This document shows, one piece after another, positions 1 to 10,013 of a stretch of 60,000 nt of DNA. Made by a program: the position numbers and the translations under genes. The notes under the pieces were generated by a model. The model did no database searches. It saw nothing but the letters and a program-made list of their open reading frames with translations, and was not told the origin of the DNA. The stretch's first letter is position 1. The number at the start of each line of letters is the position of its first letter. Origin of the DNA: Takakia lepidozioides (lineage: Eukaryota > Streptophyta > Takakiopsida > Takakiales > Takakiaceae); assembly GCA_030704615.1 (NCBI GenBank), contig CM060732.1, positions 48,219,053 to 48,279,052 of the forward strand. The letters are read 5' to 3'.

Positions 1-107
1 CACTTGAGTCTGCAGTCCGTCTACATCCTCTTGTAACTCTGCTATCCTACTATAGACATTGTCTATAGTAGTTGTGGCAATGTTCTGCACCTGCAGCCTG
101 AGCTCAT

Positions 108-1295
108 TCATCTCGCTTTGGGTGAGCTTCGTGGTGCTTTGCCCTCTACTGGCCCTTGTGCTAACCAGACCTGCATAAGGCTGTTATCCACCAAGTTGCT
201 TGTGGTTCCCCTGAGAGTTTGCTCCTCTCTTAGCTTGTACAATTCCAACTGCTGTTGTAAAGCCTCCATGCGCTTCGCCTGAGGTTCAACCAATTGCGCA
301 TAAGCAGCAAGTAGATTATTGGCTTCCTTCCAAGCCTTGTTATTGACCGCGATTTCATTTCTATTGGCCATGATGGTTTGTTGCAACTCCACGATGTGCT
401 TCTCTTGATCAGCTTCAATCTGCCTGTATTGCTTGAAAGTATCTTCATTGCGACAGATTGTATTCTTCATATCGACAATGAGCTTCATTTGCTCAACATT
501 CTCTTCTTCTGCCTTCGTACATTTTTCCGCTTGACTGTTTATTTCTTTTGTAGATTGGTCAAGCATAGTTGTGAATGTAGCACATTGTATCGCCATCCTG
601 TTATGCACTGTCTGCAACTCCGTATGTAGTGCATTCAGTTCTTGCAACTTGCTTTCATGCTGCACCTGCATTTGGTATAGCTGTTGCTTATGTGCTTCGT
701 GCAACTGGTCTTGCGCGAGGCCTGCCTCAATCAATTGTTCCTTGGCCAATTGCAAAGCCATTTCTGTATTTCCCAAGTCCTGCTTCATCTTGAGAGTGAC
801 CTCTTCATCGACCTTGTTTGCACACTCAGTGGCTAGTCGAGCCTCAAACTCCTTCCTGAGTTCCTCTCTCAAGGCTGTCAATTGGGTAATTGGAACATGG
901 GATTTGACATAAGTCCCCAACAAATTAAGTGTCCTGCCTATGGAACTCATCAGCATTGCCTGTTGAGGGTCATCATGGTGAGGTTGCTGCTGTTCCTCCT
1001 GATCTTCAACAGTGTGATGTCTCACTAACCATTCAGGCCATTGTCCCACCGGATTTTCTTCCTGAACTACTTCATCTATCACCGGTGCTACAGTGTCATG
1101 ACCTTCCGCCTGTGGTACCTCCGACACAGGTGTGTGTATTATATGCACCTCAGGATTTCCCTTGGGCAACTGTTGCACCTCTGGGATTTCTGTCTCCTTG
1201 ACCAGACCAGAATATTCATAGAGAAGGTCCCCCTTCTCTATTTCTGCCACTATCTGTTCTGTAGTTGGAATATCTAACCCTTCTTTCCAAATCAA
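108..1295 (-). CDS. Extra 3' ORF of copy A, coiled-coil half
   Basis: 395 codons continuing the previous ORF in a shifted frame (copy B reads straight across the junction at DLEKEGLDIPTTEQ). From about residue 125 to 350 the protein is a long heptad-rich helix with many Gln, Glu, Leu and Lys (for example LREELRKEFEARL, LHTELQTVHNRM), a rod-like coiled coil. A 1-nt difference from copy B near 130 ends the frame at SSPKAR; bases 1-107 continue the coding sequence in another frame. No transmembrane segment or signal peptide is visible, so this is not an obvious envelope protein. The family is unknown to me. Confidence 0.65.
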   Translation of the reverse strand: MIWKEGLDIPTTEQIVAEIEKGDLLYEYSGLVKETEIPEVQQLPKGNPEVHIIHTPVSEVPQAEGHDTVAPVIDEVVQEENPVGQWPEWLVRHHTVEDQEEQQQPHHDDPQQAMLMSSIGRTLNLLGTYVKSHVPITQLTALREELRKEFEARLATECANKVDEEVTLKMKQDLGNTEMALQLAKEQLIEAGLAQDQLHEAHKQQLYQMQVQHESKLQELNALHTELQTVHNRMAIQCATFTTMLDQSTKEINSQAEKCTKAEEENVEQMKLIVDMKNTICRNEDTFKQYRQIEADQEKHIVELQQTIMANRNEIAVNNKAWKEANNLLAAYAQLVEPQAKRMEALQQQLELYKLREEQTLRGTTSNLVDNSLMQVWLAQGPVEGKAPRSSPKAR

Positions 1296-2499
1296 TTATT
1301 TCTGGTTGAGCTGCATGGATAACTTGTGACCTTGTGACAAGTCGTTCAGCTGGCTGTGATGGTTGTGATGCAGAAGTAACTTCCTCCTCCCTCTCTGAAG
1401 GTCCTGCTTCCAGTAATAGCATTTCTCTGTGCTGCTGTGCCCCTTCCTGGCCATGAGCTTGGGAAACATTATCATGCGGAATCCGTGAAGCCAGTGGATC
1501 CGCCACTACAGTCTTTCCCCGTCTCTGCCTCTTAGTCTCGGGTTGCCCTGCTAGTCCACCCTCACTGTGTGAAGAGCCTTGCTCTTCCATTGCAGTTGTT
1601 TCTGGCTCAAACACTCCCATTTCCTTTCTTTCTTGCGCATCAAGTATGCCAGAATCAAGGATTATTTGAGCAATGATTGGGCCAGACACTATGATAGGAG
1701 ACTTTGCGGTAGTACCTTGTAATCTTTTCATCTCCTCTACCAGTGCGTTGTACATTATGTCCGCCCATTGTACCTCTTGTCCCTTCAGGCCTTTGAGTAT
1801 TTCCTCCGTGAAGGATCTGCTCAAATACTGTTGGTTCTGTTTCATGGCAATCAGAACGTTCAATACCTGGCCTACCTCTTTTAACCCTGGGTACACAGCC
1901 TTGGTACAAGCATAACCCTGAGTTTTAAAGAAACTCCCTTCTTGGAATAAGTCCCCTATTTGCAGTCTTGCCCTGTGTTCCTCCACATGCACCTGACCTG
2001 CTGGCAATCGAAACAATTGCTGGAGGTATAGGGGAGTAATCATTAATTCAACTCCCTTCACCGTTGTTGTTCCTGTCCTTGGCTCAAAGTTCTGCAAAAA
2101 TTGTAACATGTACTGTCTATGGTGTAGTGTCCAATCTAGGCTTTGCAATCCTTGCAATCTCAGCTCCTCCAGTATCTGTATCGCCTGTGGGGTAGCAATC
2201 GTTTGTTTCTGCAGAATTGTGGTGCTCTTCACCCTGATTTCCTCCATTCCTCTCACTCTCTTCATTTTAGACTCACAGAACTGTTTTGGCTGTAACAACT
2301 GCAGGAATGCCTGTAGTGCACAAAGCATAAACGTATGGTTGCCGCAGAAAGCTATGGGTAATTTCTTGTAAGCCTGCGGGGCTTGCAAGCATCGCTCAAG
2401 AGAAAAGCTCCGCTCTGTCCTTTCGTGTCTATGCCACTGCGTAAGTAATATTGCGAGCGTATAGTCTGTTAGTTCCTCCATAGTTTCCAAGTATAGCAT
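1216..2499 (-). CDS. Extra 3' ORF of copy A, N-terminal half (possible plant-transposon domain)
   Basis: Located between the CACAGC array and the 3' LTR, 427 codons; the coding start is probably the internal ATG at MEELTDYTL, which aligns with copy B. The product is mostly helical. The segment FLQNFEPRTG, VKGVELMITPLYLQQLFRLP and SPIIVSGPIIAQII has the general layout (short F-x-N-F entry, v-kG, l-x-x-l-LP, closing I-x-x-I) of the putative plant transposon protein domain of Athila-type ORFs. This is a remote pattern match and may be wrong. After it comes a low-complexity Gln/Glu-rich linker. A 2-nt loss near 1290 relative to copy B moves the remaining protein into another frame. Confidence 0.6.
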   Translation of the reverse strand: MLYLETMEELTDYTLAILLTQWHRHERTERSFSLERCLQAPQAYKKLPIAFCGNHTFMLCALQAFLQLLQPKQFCESKMKRVRGMEEIRVKSTTILQKQTIATPQAIQILEELRLQGLQSLDWTLHHRQYMLQFLQNFEPRTGTTTVKGVELMITPLYLQQLFRLPAGQVHVEEHRARLQIGDLFQEGSFFKTQGYACTKAVYPGLKEVGQVLNVLIAMKQNQQYLSRSFTEEILKGLKGQEVQWADIMYNALVEEMKRLQGTTAKSPIIVSGPIIAQIILDSGILDAQERKEMGVFEPETTAMEEQGSSHSEGGLAGQPETKRQRRGKTVVADPLASRIPHDNVSQAHGQEGAQQHREMLLLEAGPSEREEEVTSASQPSQPAERLVTRSQVIHAAQPEIIDLERRVRYSNYRTDSGRNREGGPSL

Positions 2500-2939
2500 T
2501 GATGGTCTGTCCTGTCGAGACGCCCGTTACTCAGAACGACGCCGCCTCTTGCGCTCAATTTCCCTCCATTTTCTTGATCCTTTCTCTGGTTTTCTATTGG
2601 CTGTATCCGCTGTGACTGGATTTTAGATTTTATTTCTTTAGTGGACTTTCCCTGTTGGATAGTCCACTAGGATCACACATGTGACAAGAATTCCGCTTTT
2701 CTGTACTTGCCGTTCGTTCCGTTTCCCTTTTTCCGTATTCATTAATGGGCCCGCCTTTCATCCCTTTTGACGGCCGTTCTTGTCCTCTTTCTTTTTGACA
2801 CCTGTTCTTGCACTTCCTTCTCGGCTGTGTGTCGCGCCCTGACCTCCACGTGTCTATTTTTAAAGTAATTTCCGTTTCCTCTTCCGTCAGCCATTTTCCT
2901 GAAGTTATTATGCGTCCACTTGTCACTGATTCTATGGAT

Positions 2940-3275
2940 CGTGTAACTTTAGTAGGCTGTGTTGAGCTGTGACAGGCTGTGTCATACTGTGTTACGCTGT
3001 GATAGGCTGTGATGCACTGTGGTAAGCTGTGATAGGCTGTGACACGCTGTGGTAGGTTGTGATAGGCTGTGTTGCGCCGTGCTGGGCTGTGATAGGCTGT
3101 GTTTGTGATGGGCTGTGATAGGCTGTGTGATGGGCTGTGATAGGCTGTGTTGTGATGGGCTGTGATAGGCTGTGTCACGTGTGATGGGCTGTGATAGGCT
3201 GTGTCACGTCGTGATGGGCTGTGATAGGCTGTGCTTTGCCTTGATGGGCTGTGATAGGCTGTGTCACGTTTGTTT
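2940..3275 (-). repeat. Internal 10-bp tandem array (CACAGCCNNN units) of copy A
   Basis: The plus strand repeats TGTGATAGGC / TGTGATGGGC about 33 times with a near-constant 10-bp period, with substitutions mostly in the last three positions. The minus strand reads CACAGCCTAT, CACAGCCCAT and so on. It sits directly after the integrase C-terminus. Copy B has a shorter array here (23024-23145), and a related array occurs in U3 of every LTR of the family. Three 10-bp units make 30 nt, so a frame through the array encodes a 10-residue repeat rich in AYHSPS. Confidence 0.93.
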
Positions 3276-4033
3276 TGCCCCCTGGTCATATATGCTGGGC
3301 CTAGCGACAAGTGCTCCATACTCCGTTCGTAACACTGGTGCAGCCCGTGACTGCTCTTGCGGTTCAACATGCAAATCATGCTGCAAGGGTTTGTCATGGA
3401 TACCACTGTACCCCTTCAACTTATTTGCATTGACTCTTCCCAGCATTTCTTTGTTAATGGTTTGTAACATGGCGGTGTTGTTATCATACATCTTTTGTAT
3501 GACATAAGGTCCTTTCCATGGTGATTTAAGCTTAGAAGCTTGAATCTTTCCTTTCTTCTGCAACCATAGAACCAAATCCCCCGTCTTAAAAGTCTTTAAC
3601 TTGCCTTCATCAAACTGTTCCTTTCGCTTCATCTGAATTCTGGTCATATTATCAGCTGCATCAGCACGTACTTCTTCCACATGGTATAATTCATGTTTCC
3701 TGACCTTGATGGAGTCTTGCAATTCCATTCTTTTCCCCACTCCGTTCTCATGGTAGGTAACAGGAATTCCACTGGAAGTAAGGCTTCCATACCATAAACT
3801 AATTGGAATGGTGTATACTTAGTGGTGACTTTATATGAAGTCCTGTATGACCACAAAGCTGTCAGCAGCTTTGTATCCCAATCCGTTCTGTTTGCATTGA
3901 CTATCTTAGCCAAGATAGTACATAGTATTTTGTTGGTAGCCTCTGCCTGCCCATTACCCTGTGGGTAATATGTTGTACTCTTTCTATGCACAATCATAAA
4001 CTCTTTAGTCAACAACTCAATGGTCTCATTCAT
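3264..4033 (-). pseudogene. Integrase C-terminal part of copy A, displaced by two frameshifts
   Basis: Continues the integrase after the break near 4045. The first piece (3644-4033) holds the third catalytic residue in NGQAEATNK and the conserved stretch ALWSYRTSYK; a second 1-nt loss near 3730 (WGKE against copy B WGKRME) moves the frame to 3264-3740. That second piece has the GDLVLW and WKGPYVI motifs of the Gypsy integrase C-terminal domain (GPY/F module). It stops at AKQT just before the CACAGC array, whereas in copy B the same frame continues through the array. No chromodomain is present. Confidence 0.88.
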
Positions 4034-7000
4034 GAAGTGACTTCCTGATCACTGATAAATTCTAAGGGACAGCCAAATCGTGTAAGTATGTTCTCGTACA
4101 GGAACCTTGCTGTGGACTTGGCTGTGTTGTCCCTCAAAGCTTTAGCTTCCACCCACTTTGTAGTATAATCAGTGGCTGTAATTATGTACCTGTTTCGTGT
4201 ATTCTTGGATGGTGGGTTAATTGGTCCAACAAAGTCTAGTCCCCATTTCTGAAATGGTTCCGTAGGCATTGTAGGATGCAAGGCCATCCTTCCAGATCTC
4301 TGCAAAGGTCCTAGCCTCTGACATTCATCACACTTCTGACAATACTCGTGTACATCTTTGAACAAAGTAGGCCACCAGTATCCTGCGAGTAGTATCTTTC
4401 TACTGGTAGTCTCTTCTCCAAAATGACCTCCAGCCACTCCTTTATGAACTTCCGCCAAAACTTTATTTACTTCATGGTGGTACAAGCATCGTTTTAGTAC
4501 TCCATCAGGTCCTAACTTATACATTCTGCTTCCTACCATAGTATAAGGTAAAGCTTTGATAGCGATTCTCTTCCTCTGCTCCTTACCATAACTAGGTGGG
4601 CACTGACCATGAGCAAGGTAGTATCTGATTGGCCACTGCCAATCTAACCAGTCATCTGCACTTCCCTGCACCTCCACTGCAAAGAGACTCGCATCTGGTA
4701 ATTGATCATCTATTCCTGTGGCTGGTTCTCCTGTTGACAATCGTGACAAATGATCCGCCACAAGATGCAGTCTCCCAGGCTTGTAAACAACCTCGAACTC
4801 AAACTCGTGCAAGATTATCAACCATCTTGCTATTCTTCCGCTTATCAGAGGTTTGTTTACCAGGTATATCAGAGCCTGGTGATCCACATAGAACATAAAC
4901 TTCTTGCCCAACAGGTAATGCCTGAATTTCTTCACTGCATAGATCATTGCCAATGCTTCTCTTTCCGTTGTGCTATAGTTCCTCTCAGCACTGTTCATCA
5001 ACCGGCTAGCATAGTACACAGGTGAATCTATATTCCCTGTAACATTCTGGGCTAACACCGCTCCCAACGCTTCTCCTGATGCATCGCAGTGAACATGGAA
5101 TACTACATGCCAGTGAGGGTTAATCAGCACAGGTGTAGTTGTTACTGACAGTGTAAGTTCCTCAAATGCCTGTTGACATTCAGCTGTCCAGGCAAACACT
5201 GCATCTTTCTTCAGTAGTTTGCTCAATGGTGCTGCTATTTGTGCATACCTTTTGACAAATCTCCTGTAATAACTGGTTTGCCCAAGGAATCTCCGTAGAC
5301 TTTTAACATTCACTGGTGGTGGAGAGGCTTTAATGGACTCTGTCTTTCTGGGATCCACAAGGAGTCCCTTCTTACACACAATGTGTCCCAGAAGCACCCC
5401 TGAGTTCACACAGAAAGTACACTTCTCTGGATTCAGGCCCAGACCTCTCATCCTGCATCTGGCCAAACATAACTCCAATTTATGCAAGTGCTCATTCTTA
5501 GAGCTGTACACACTGAAATCATCCAAGAATACCTGCATGAAATCATCCAGATACTCATGAAAAGATTCACTTATCACTCTCTGAAAGGTCGCTGGTGCAT
5601 TACAAAGTCCAAAGGGCATGACTTTGTATGCATAAGCCCCCCAGTCTGTGATGAAAGCTGTTTTCCCTTGGTCTTCTTCTGCCACTTGCACTTGATTATA
5701 ACCACTGAAGCCATCCATGAATGAGTACATCTCATGGCCTGCCACAGTGTCTAATACTGCTTCTGTGAATGGCAAAGGGAAAGGATCTTTCTTCGTACAA
5801 GCATTCAGCTTCTTATAGTTCACACATACTCTTAGTTTGCCATTCTTCTTGGGAACTATAACAATGGGTGACAACCAAGTTGTATACTCTATTGGGTATA
5901 TAAACTTAGCCTCAGCCAACTTCTTTATCTCTTCTCCAACCTTCTGTGCGTAGTTGGGATTCATTCTATACCTCGCCTGCTTGATTGGTACTGACCCTGG
6001 TTCCAGTTCAATCTTATGCTGACAGACTTCAGGTGGTATCCCTTTTAGATCCTCATAGCTCCAAGCAAATACATCTCTGTATTTGATGAACAAGCTTTTA
6101 GCTTCTTCGAAGAATTCCGGCTCCAAATCAGCTCCTACTTTCACCATCCTCGGTTCCTCTTTAGTTCCCACATTTACTTCCCTCACCTGCTCATCAGCTG
6201 TGATTGTCCAACCAGTCACCACTTCATCCTGTAAGCTCACAGTGGCTGGTTCTTCTAGGATTTCTATTTCTCCTTCTCTTTCTTCATAGAAATGTGATGG
6301 GTAAATGCTGGTTTCCTCTTCAGTTGGTGTTGCTGTCACTACACCACAGCAGATACCTCTCAAACAACTTAGGCTTTCCAGCCGCATCTCTGCAACCTGC
6401 TCCCACTCTGGGTGTGCAGCAAATAGGGTAGCTTCCTGCTCCTCATCCAGTCCTCCTTTCCAGTCATACTCTCTGACTCCTCGAGGTCTTCTTGTAGCAG
6501 GTAATCTACTAGATTTCTTTGTGGTAATTTGTATCTCGTGTATCCCATTATGCACGGTTAGTAACTGAGAATTCCAGTCATGGAATACCCTGGCCTGTTT
6601 CAGCCACGGACGTCCCAATAATAAGGAGTAAGCCTCCATGACTTCATCCATTTTTAATACAGTTACTGTGATCATAAAGATCATTTTCTGTATCTGTATC
6701 TTAACTCCTCTTATTAATCCCAATGGCTGTACACTTCTTTGATCTGCCATTGTTACTGTAAATGGGGCTGGTTTCATGTTACTTAGACCAAGCTTCTTCC
6801 TTAATTGGTCTGTCATGATATTTACTCCAGAACCACCATCTATCAGTACATCAGTTAGTTCTGTGCTTCCAATTCTCAATTGGATTACTGGCATAGAATC
6901 ATCAAAGTCCATGACTGTTTCTCGCCCTTCCGGCTTCACATTATAACTGGTCACCTTGCTGTTCAGGTCTGTGTTTCCTGTCTCTTGGGCAATTCGATTG

Positions 7001-9405
7001 ATTGCTTGATACAGCCTGTGCCTACAATAAGGTGCCACAGCTAATAGCTGTCCAATGGTAATTTCTGCTTTGGTCTGGCATATTACTTCAGCCAAAGTCT
7101 CTTCATTACTTTGCATGTCTGCATCTTCTTTTTTCCTTTCTTCCTCACTCCCTTCTTTTTCTCCATCCGAATCAGAGGAATCTGCCACAGGAATATCAGT
7201 ACTCTTTTGCATTTCCCTTATAGTATCTGCCACTTCCTTGTGCAGTTCCTTCTCATCTTTCCAAGTCTCTTCATCTTCAGGCATATCATTGCCACTTCCA
7301 TTCTCATCTTCTTCCTCTTCTACTGGAGGTATTAGTTTGGCTTTACTTCTTGTTACTATCATTGTACTTACTTCTGGTACAACACATGGCCTAACCATGT
7401 GAGCTGCCACCACTGGGCCCTCATTCACAGGAGCTCTCATCTCATTCTGGTGTCTTATCCAGAATGAACAGGCTGCCTTGCGATGTCCTGGCTGATTACA
7501 ATAGTAACATAGCTCTTCACCATTGGGTCCTCGCCCTTGGTCTGTTCTTGGATTATTTCTATAATCCTGATTCCCGGGCTGGTAATTCCCCCTTGGATTA
7601 CCCTGATAGTTGCCTCTGGAATTTCCTTGGTAATTCCCTCTTGAATTACCTCTCCCTTCCATGCCATTGTTATAACCACCAGACCTACCATAGTGGTCCT
7701 GATCATTGTTTCTTCTTGGCTGGGGCTGCACCTGATGCACCCTTACTTGCCTAGGTTCTCTTGCAGCTGTCCTTCTGTTGTAGTAACAATTCTCAGTAGA
7801 ATGGTTATCCATTTTACAGATAGTACAGTGTTTCTCCTTCATGTGGCATTCTGTGGTGGTATGGCCTTCATTCTGGCACTTTGCACACCATACACCCTTC
7901 CTCCAATGTGTTGCAGCCTCTGTGGCATACTTCTTCAAGATTTCTTCCAATTTTTTTTCATAGTTATCCCTCTTCAACTTCTCCTTTCTCTTACTCTTTC
8001 TTTTTAGTTCTTGCTCTTCTTCTTCATCTGACTCATCCTCAGAGTCCTCATCTTCTTTTTTCTCTCTCCTGAGCATTCCCAATTGCTCAATTCTGTTCGC
8101 AGTTTCAAATGCCTCCTCCACTGTATTATGGGGTAACATATCCACTTTCTTTTGCAACTCTGGTCTTAGTCCACTCACAAACCAAGTCTTCTGTAAACCG
8201 GGCGCTGGTACTGCAGCCAGCTTTTTCATCATCAATTCCATCTTCTCCATATACTCTTCAACAGTTTCATGCTTCTTCTGCTTCAGCTGTTGTAAACTTC
8301 CATACACTTCATCCTCAGTTTTACTTGTCCTGAACCTATTTCGAAATGCTGTATTCAAGCCATTCCAGGTTAGGAAATGATTATCAGGGAATCTTGCATA
8401 CCATTCACTTGCTTTCTTGATAAGTGAACAAGGAAACAGTCTCATCTTGGCATCATCGCCATTCTCATTGTTCACTATACACATGTGCTCAAATTGGCTA
8501 ATGTGTACATCGGGATCCCCTTTTCCTGAATATATTGGAAAGGGTGGTTTTGCCCGTGTTGGTTGTAACGCCATCTGTGGCCCTACCTTCTGCCCACTGA
8601 CAGGTGCTGGCACCCTTGCTGGTGCTGGTCCTTCTGGACCTGTTGTTTTTGTGGTGGATCTTCCACCAAGTGGTGGCCCTTGAGCACTCCCTGCTTCTGG
8701 CCCCACGATATTCACAGTATTCCCAGCTTCAGTTGCACTACTTCCCACACTCCCTGTCCCCCCAGAGCCAGATCCAGGCAGCCCGCCTGATCCCCCTGAG
8801 CCGACACCTTCGTTGGCCTGTGATCCAAGTGCTCCACTTGATCCAGGTCCAACGGGTTGGGATGTCCTGGTTGTAGTCTCAACCTCAGCTGTTGGGTCTA
8901 CTTCTTCATATTCTTCCTCTTCTAATTTCTTCTCTCTGTTTTCATCCTCCAAGTTCTGCCCTTGGGTTTCTTCTTCACTCATGTAACTCAACTGTAATGG
9001 TGTTGGAGAGTCTGAACTCTCCGTTGGCTCTGCCACATCCTCTTCTCCTTCTTCACCTTCTGCTTCAGAAACTGGAGTTCCTGCTTTTGGTGTTCCATGC
9101 CAACTCTTATCAAAGATTTCTGTCAAGTCTTTTATCCAAGGATGTACCTCAGATCTTTCACCTCGTGATTGATCTTCTTCCTGTACCAATTCCCTTAATC
9201 TTTCTTGCAAAGAAACAGAAGGAGTGGCATCCAACTCTAGTTCTTCCGGTATAGGTGATGTACTCTTTGATCTTAATGGTGTGAGAGGTCCAGATGATTC
9301 CCCTATGTCTATTCCTCTCTCCCAAAGATATGGATAATTAGCTTTCAGATAGCTTTCTCTTTTTGCTGAATATCTCTGTCGTCTAGCTTCTCTTTCATCA
9401 CTCAT
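4030..9405 (-). CDS. Gag-Pol polyprotein, single frame, truncated in integrase by a frameshift
   Basis: Starts with ATG (MSDEREARR) and runs 1,791 codons. Residues about 1-280 are acidic and Gly/Ser-rich. A Gag capsid region follows (about 285-430, with WYARFPD and EEYMEKM). Three CCHC zinc knuckles lie near 507, 520 and 635 (CAKCQNEGHTTTEC, CTICKMDNHSTENC, CYYCNQPGHRKAAC). The protease motif is LIDGGSGVN (about 853), with Gly in place of the usual Thr/Ser after Asp. RT shows LRVCVNYKKLN and the catalytic box FLDD (about 1292). RNase H has HCDASGEALG (about 1438). The integrase HHCC finger lies at about 1640-1690 (HFG, YCQKCDEC), followed by the first two catalytic Asp (LDFVGP, ISDQ). A 1-nt loss after ISDQ, judged against copy B, ends the frame at VTS. 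Gag and Pol share one frame, so a protease-processed polyprotein without frameshifting is likely. Confidence 0.95.
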   Translation of the reverse strand: MSDEREARRQRYSAKRESYLKANYPYLWERGIDIGESSGPLTPLRSKSTSPIPEELELDATPSVSLQERLRELVQEEDQSRGERSEVHPWIKDLTEIFDKSWHGTPKAGTPVSEAEGEEGEEDVAEPTESSDSPTPLQLSYMSEEETQGQNLEDENREKKLEEEEYEEVDPTAEVETTTRTSQPVGPGSSGALGSQANEGVGSGGSGGLPGSGSGGTGSVGSSATEAGNTVNIVGPEAGSAQGPPLGGRSTTKTTGPEGPAPARVPAPVSGQKVGPQMALQPTRAKPPFPIYSGKGDPDVHISQFEHMCIVNNENGDDAKMRLFPCSLIKKASEWYARFPDNHFLTWNGLNTAFRNRFRTSKTEDEVYGSLQQLKQKKHETVEEYMEKMELMMKKLAAVPAPGLQKTWFVSGLRPELQKKVDMLPHNTVEEAFETANRIEQLGMLRREKKEDEDSEDESDEEEEQELKRKSKRKEKLKRDNYEKKLEEILKKYATEAATHWRKGVWCAKCQNEGHTTTECHMKEKHCTICKMDNHSTENCYYNRRTAAREPRQVRVHQVQPQPRRNNDQDHYGRSGGYNNGMEGRGNSRGNYQGNSRGNYQGNPRGNYQPGNQDYRNNPRTDQGRGPNGEELCYYCNQPGHRKAACSFWIRHQNEMRAPVNEGPVVAAHMVRPCVVPEVSTMIVTRSKAKLIPPVEEEEDENGSGNDMPEDEETWKDEKELHKEVADTIREMQKSTDIPVADSSDSDGEKEGSEEERKKEDADMQSNEETLAEVICQTKAEITIGQLLAVAPYCRHRLYQAINRIAQETGNTDLNSKVTSYNVKPEGRETVMDFDDSMPVIQLRIGSTELTDVLIDGGSGVNIMTDQLRKKLGLSNMKPAPFTVTMADQRSVQPLGLIRGVKIQIQKMIFMITVTVLKMDEVMEAYSLLLGRPWLKQARVFHDWNSQLLTVHNGIHEIQITTKKSSRLPATRRPRGVREYDWKGGLDEEQEATLFAAHPEWEQVAEMRLESLSCLRGICCGVVTATPTEEETSIYPSHFYEEREGEIEILEEPATVSLQDEVVTGWTITADEQVREVNVGTKEEPRMVKVGADLEPEFFEEAKSLFIKYRDVFAWSYEDLKGIPPEVCQHKIELEPGSVPIKQARYRMNPNYAQKVGEEIKKLAEAKFIYPIEYTTWLSPIVIVPKKNGKLRVCVNYKKLNACTKKDPFPLPFTEAVLDTVAGHEMYSFMDGFSGYNQVQVAEEDQGKTAFITDWGAYAYKVMPFGLCNAPATFQRVISESFHEYLDDFMQVFLDDFSVYSSKNEHLHKLELCLARCRMRGLGLNPEKCTFCVNSGVLLGHIVCKKGLLVDPRKTESIKASPPPVNVKSLRRFLGQTSYYRRFVKRYAQIAAPLSKLLKKDAVFAWTAECQQAFEELTLSVTTTPVLINPHWHVVFHVHCDASGEALGAVLAQNVTGNIDSPVYYASRLMNSAERNYSTTEREALAMIYAVKKFRHYLLGKKFMFYVDHQALIYLVNKPLISGRIARWLIILHEFEFEVVYKPGRLHLVADHLSRLSTGEPATGIDDQLPDASLFAVEVQGSADDWLDWQWPIRYYLAHGQCPPSYGKEQRKRIAIKALPYTMVGSRMYKLGPDGVLKRCLYHHEVNKVLAEVHKGVAGGHFGEETTSRKILLAGYWWPTLFKDVHEYCQKCDECQRLGPLQRSGRMALHPTMPTEPFQKWGLDFVGPINPPSKNTRNRYIITATDYTTKWVEAKALRDNTAKSTARFLYENILTRFGCPLEFISDQEVTS

Positions 9406-9426
9406 GTCCCATGTCTTTCATTTCTT

Positions 9427-9972
9427 TTAATGTGGCAATAACCAAAACTCTCTTCTGTAATATCTCTCGTATATGCCTGGGTTTCTTTCAAGCTTCAATG
9501 CACCCTTGGCTATACTTGAAGTCTCCGTTACCATATAACCATATGGCAAACAAGTCTGAAAAGCTGTTCTTGGTGTGAGTTTGATCCACAAAATATCCTT
9601 TGGAATCCAATTCTTTACCAGTACAAGCTCTTCATGCATATGAGTATAAACATTCACCTTTCTTTCTTCCCAGCCTTCAAACTCTACTCGTTTAATGGAT
9701 AGCAATGCTATCACATAAACCAATGTTGGTAACCAACGTGCTCTTCCTCTACAGGCTACCTGATAAATCTTTATCACTCCTTTCTCCAGACCCCATTCTG
9801 GATCAGCATCATGCACTCGCTTAAGAATATTTTCTTTACAACCGTCTGGCAATTCCAAGAACCTTTGAAAGAATTGTTTGGACAATCTTTCTTCCTTCGT
9901 TCCACAGGGAATTTGATTCACTTCAAATTCTTTAATGGTCCAACCACCATGATCCCACCAGATGCCTGTCAC
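9427..9972 (-). CDS. Extra small ORF between primer site and gag (unknown function)
   Basis: A 181-codon frame ends 21 bases before the gag-pol start. No ATG opens it: the frame is open back to the primer site, and the first listed codon is GTG, so initiation is uncertain. The product is mixed charged and hydrophobic with many Trp and Tyr (GIWWDHGGW near the start, WLPTLVYVIALL in the middle). I recognise no domain. Copy B keeps the N-terminal part (to about 20034) with mostly conservative amino-acid changes, which suggests past protein-level constraint. Ogre-type elements also carry an ORF upstream of gag, so position supports an ORF1 role, but I cannot show homology. It could also be a 5' extension of Gag. 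Confidence 0.6.
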   Translation of the reverse strand: MTGIWWDHGGWTIKEFEVNQIPCGTKEERLSKQFFQRFLELPDGCKENILKRVHDADPEWGLEKGVIKIYQVACRGRARWLPTLVYVIALLSIKRVEFEGWEERKVNVYTHMHEELVLVKNWIPKDILWIKLTPRTAFQTCLPYGYMVTETSSIAKGALKLERNPGIYERYYRREFWLLPH

Positions 9973-9993
9973 ATCTGGTTGTTCATGTCTCAG

Positions 9994-10011
9994 TCCCCAG
10001 TATGGTCGCCA
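9994..10011 (-). promoter_or_regulatory. Primer binding site of copy A
   Basis: Two bases inside the LTR end the minus strand reads TGGCGACCATACTGGGGA. The identical motif lies at the same distance from the copy B LTR. A start of TGG and this spacing are standard for tRNA-primed reverse transcription. TGGCGAC-type sites are typical of Tat/Ogre elements, where a tRNA-Arg primer is usually proposed; the exact tRNA is not established here. Confidence 0.75.
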
Positions 10012-10013
10012 AA

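Noticed and set aside
2940-3275. Regular short repeats resembling a CRISPR array
   Set aside because: There are no spacers, the unit is only 10 bp, and the context is a plant retrotransposon.
2630-3406. A 258-codon minus-strand ORF through the array as an independent gene
   Set aside because: It is the integrase/array frame of copy A read after a frameshift. The repetitive peptide is treated as the integrase tail, not as a separate gene.
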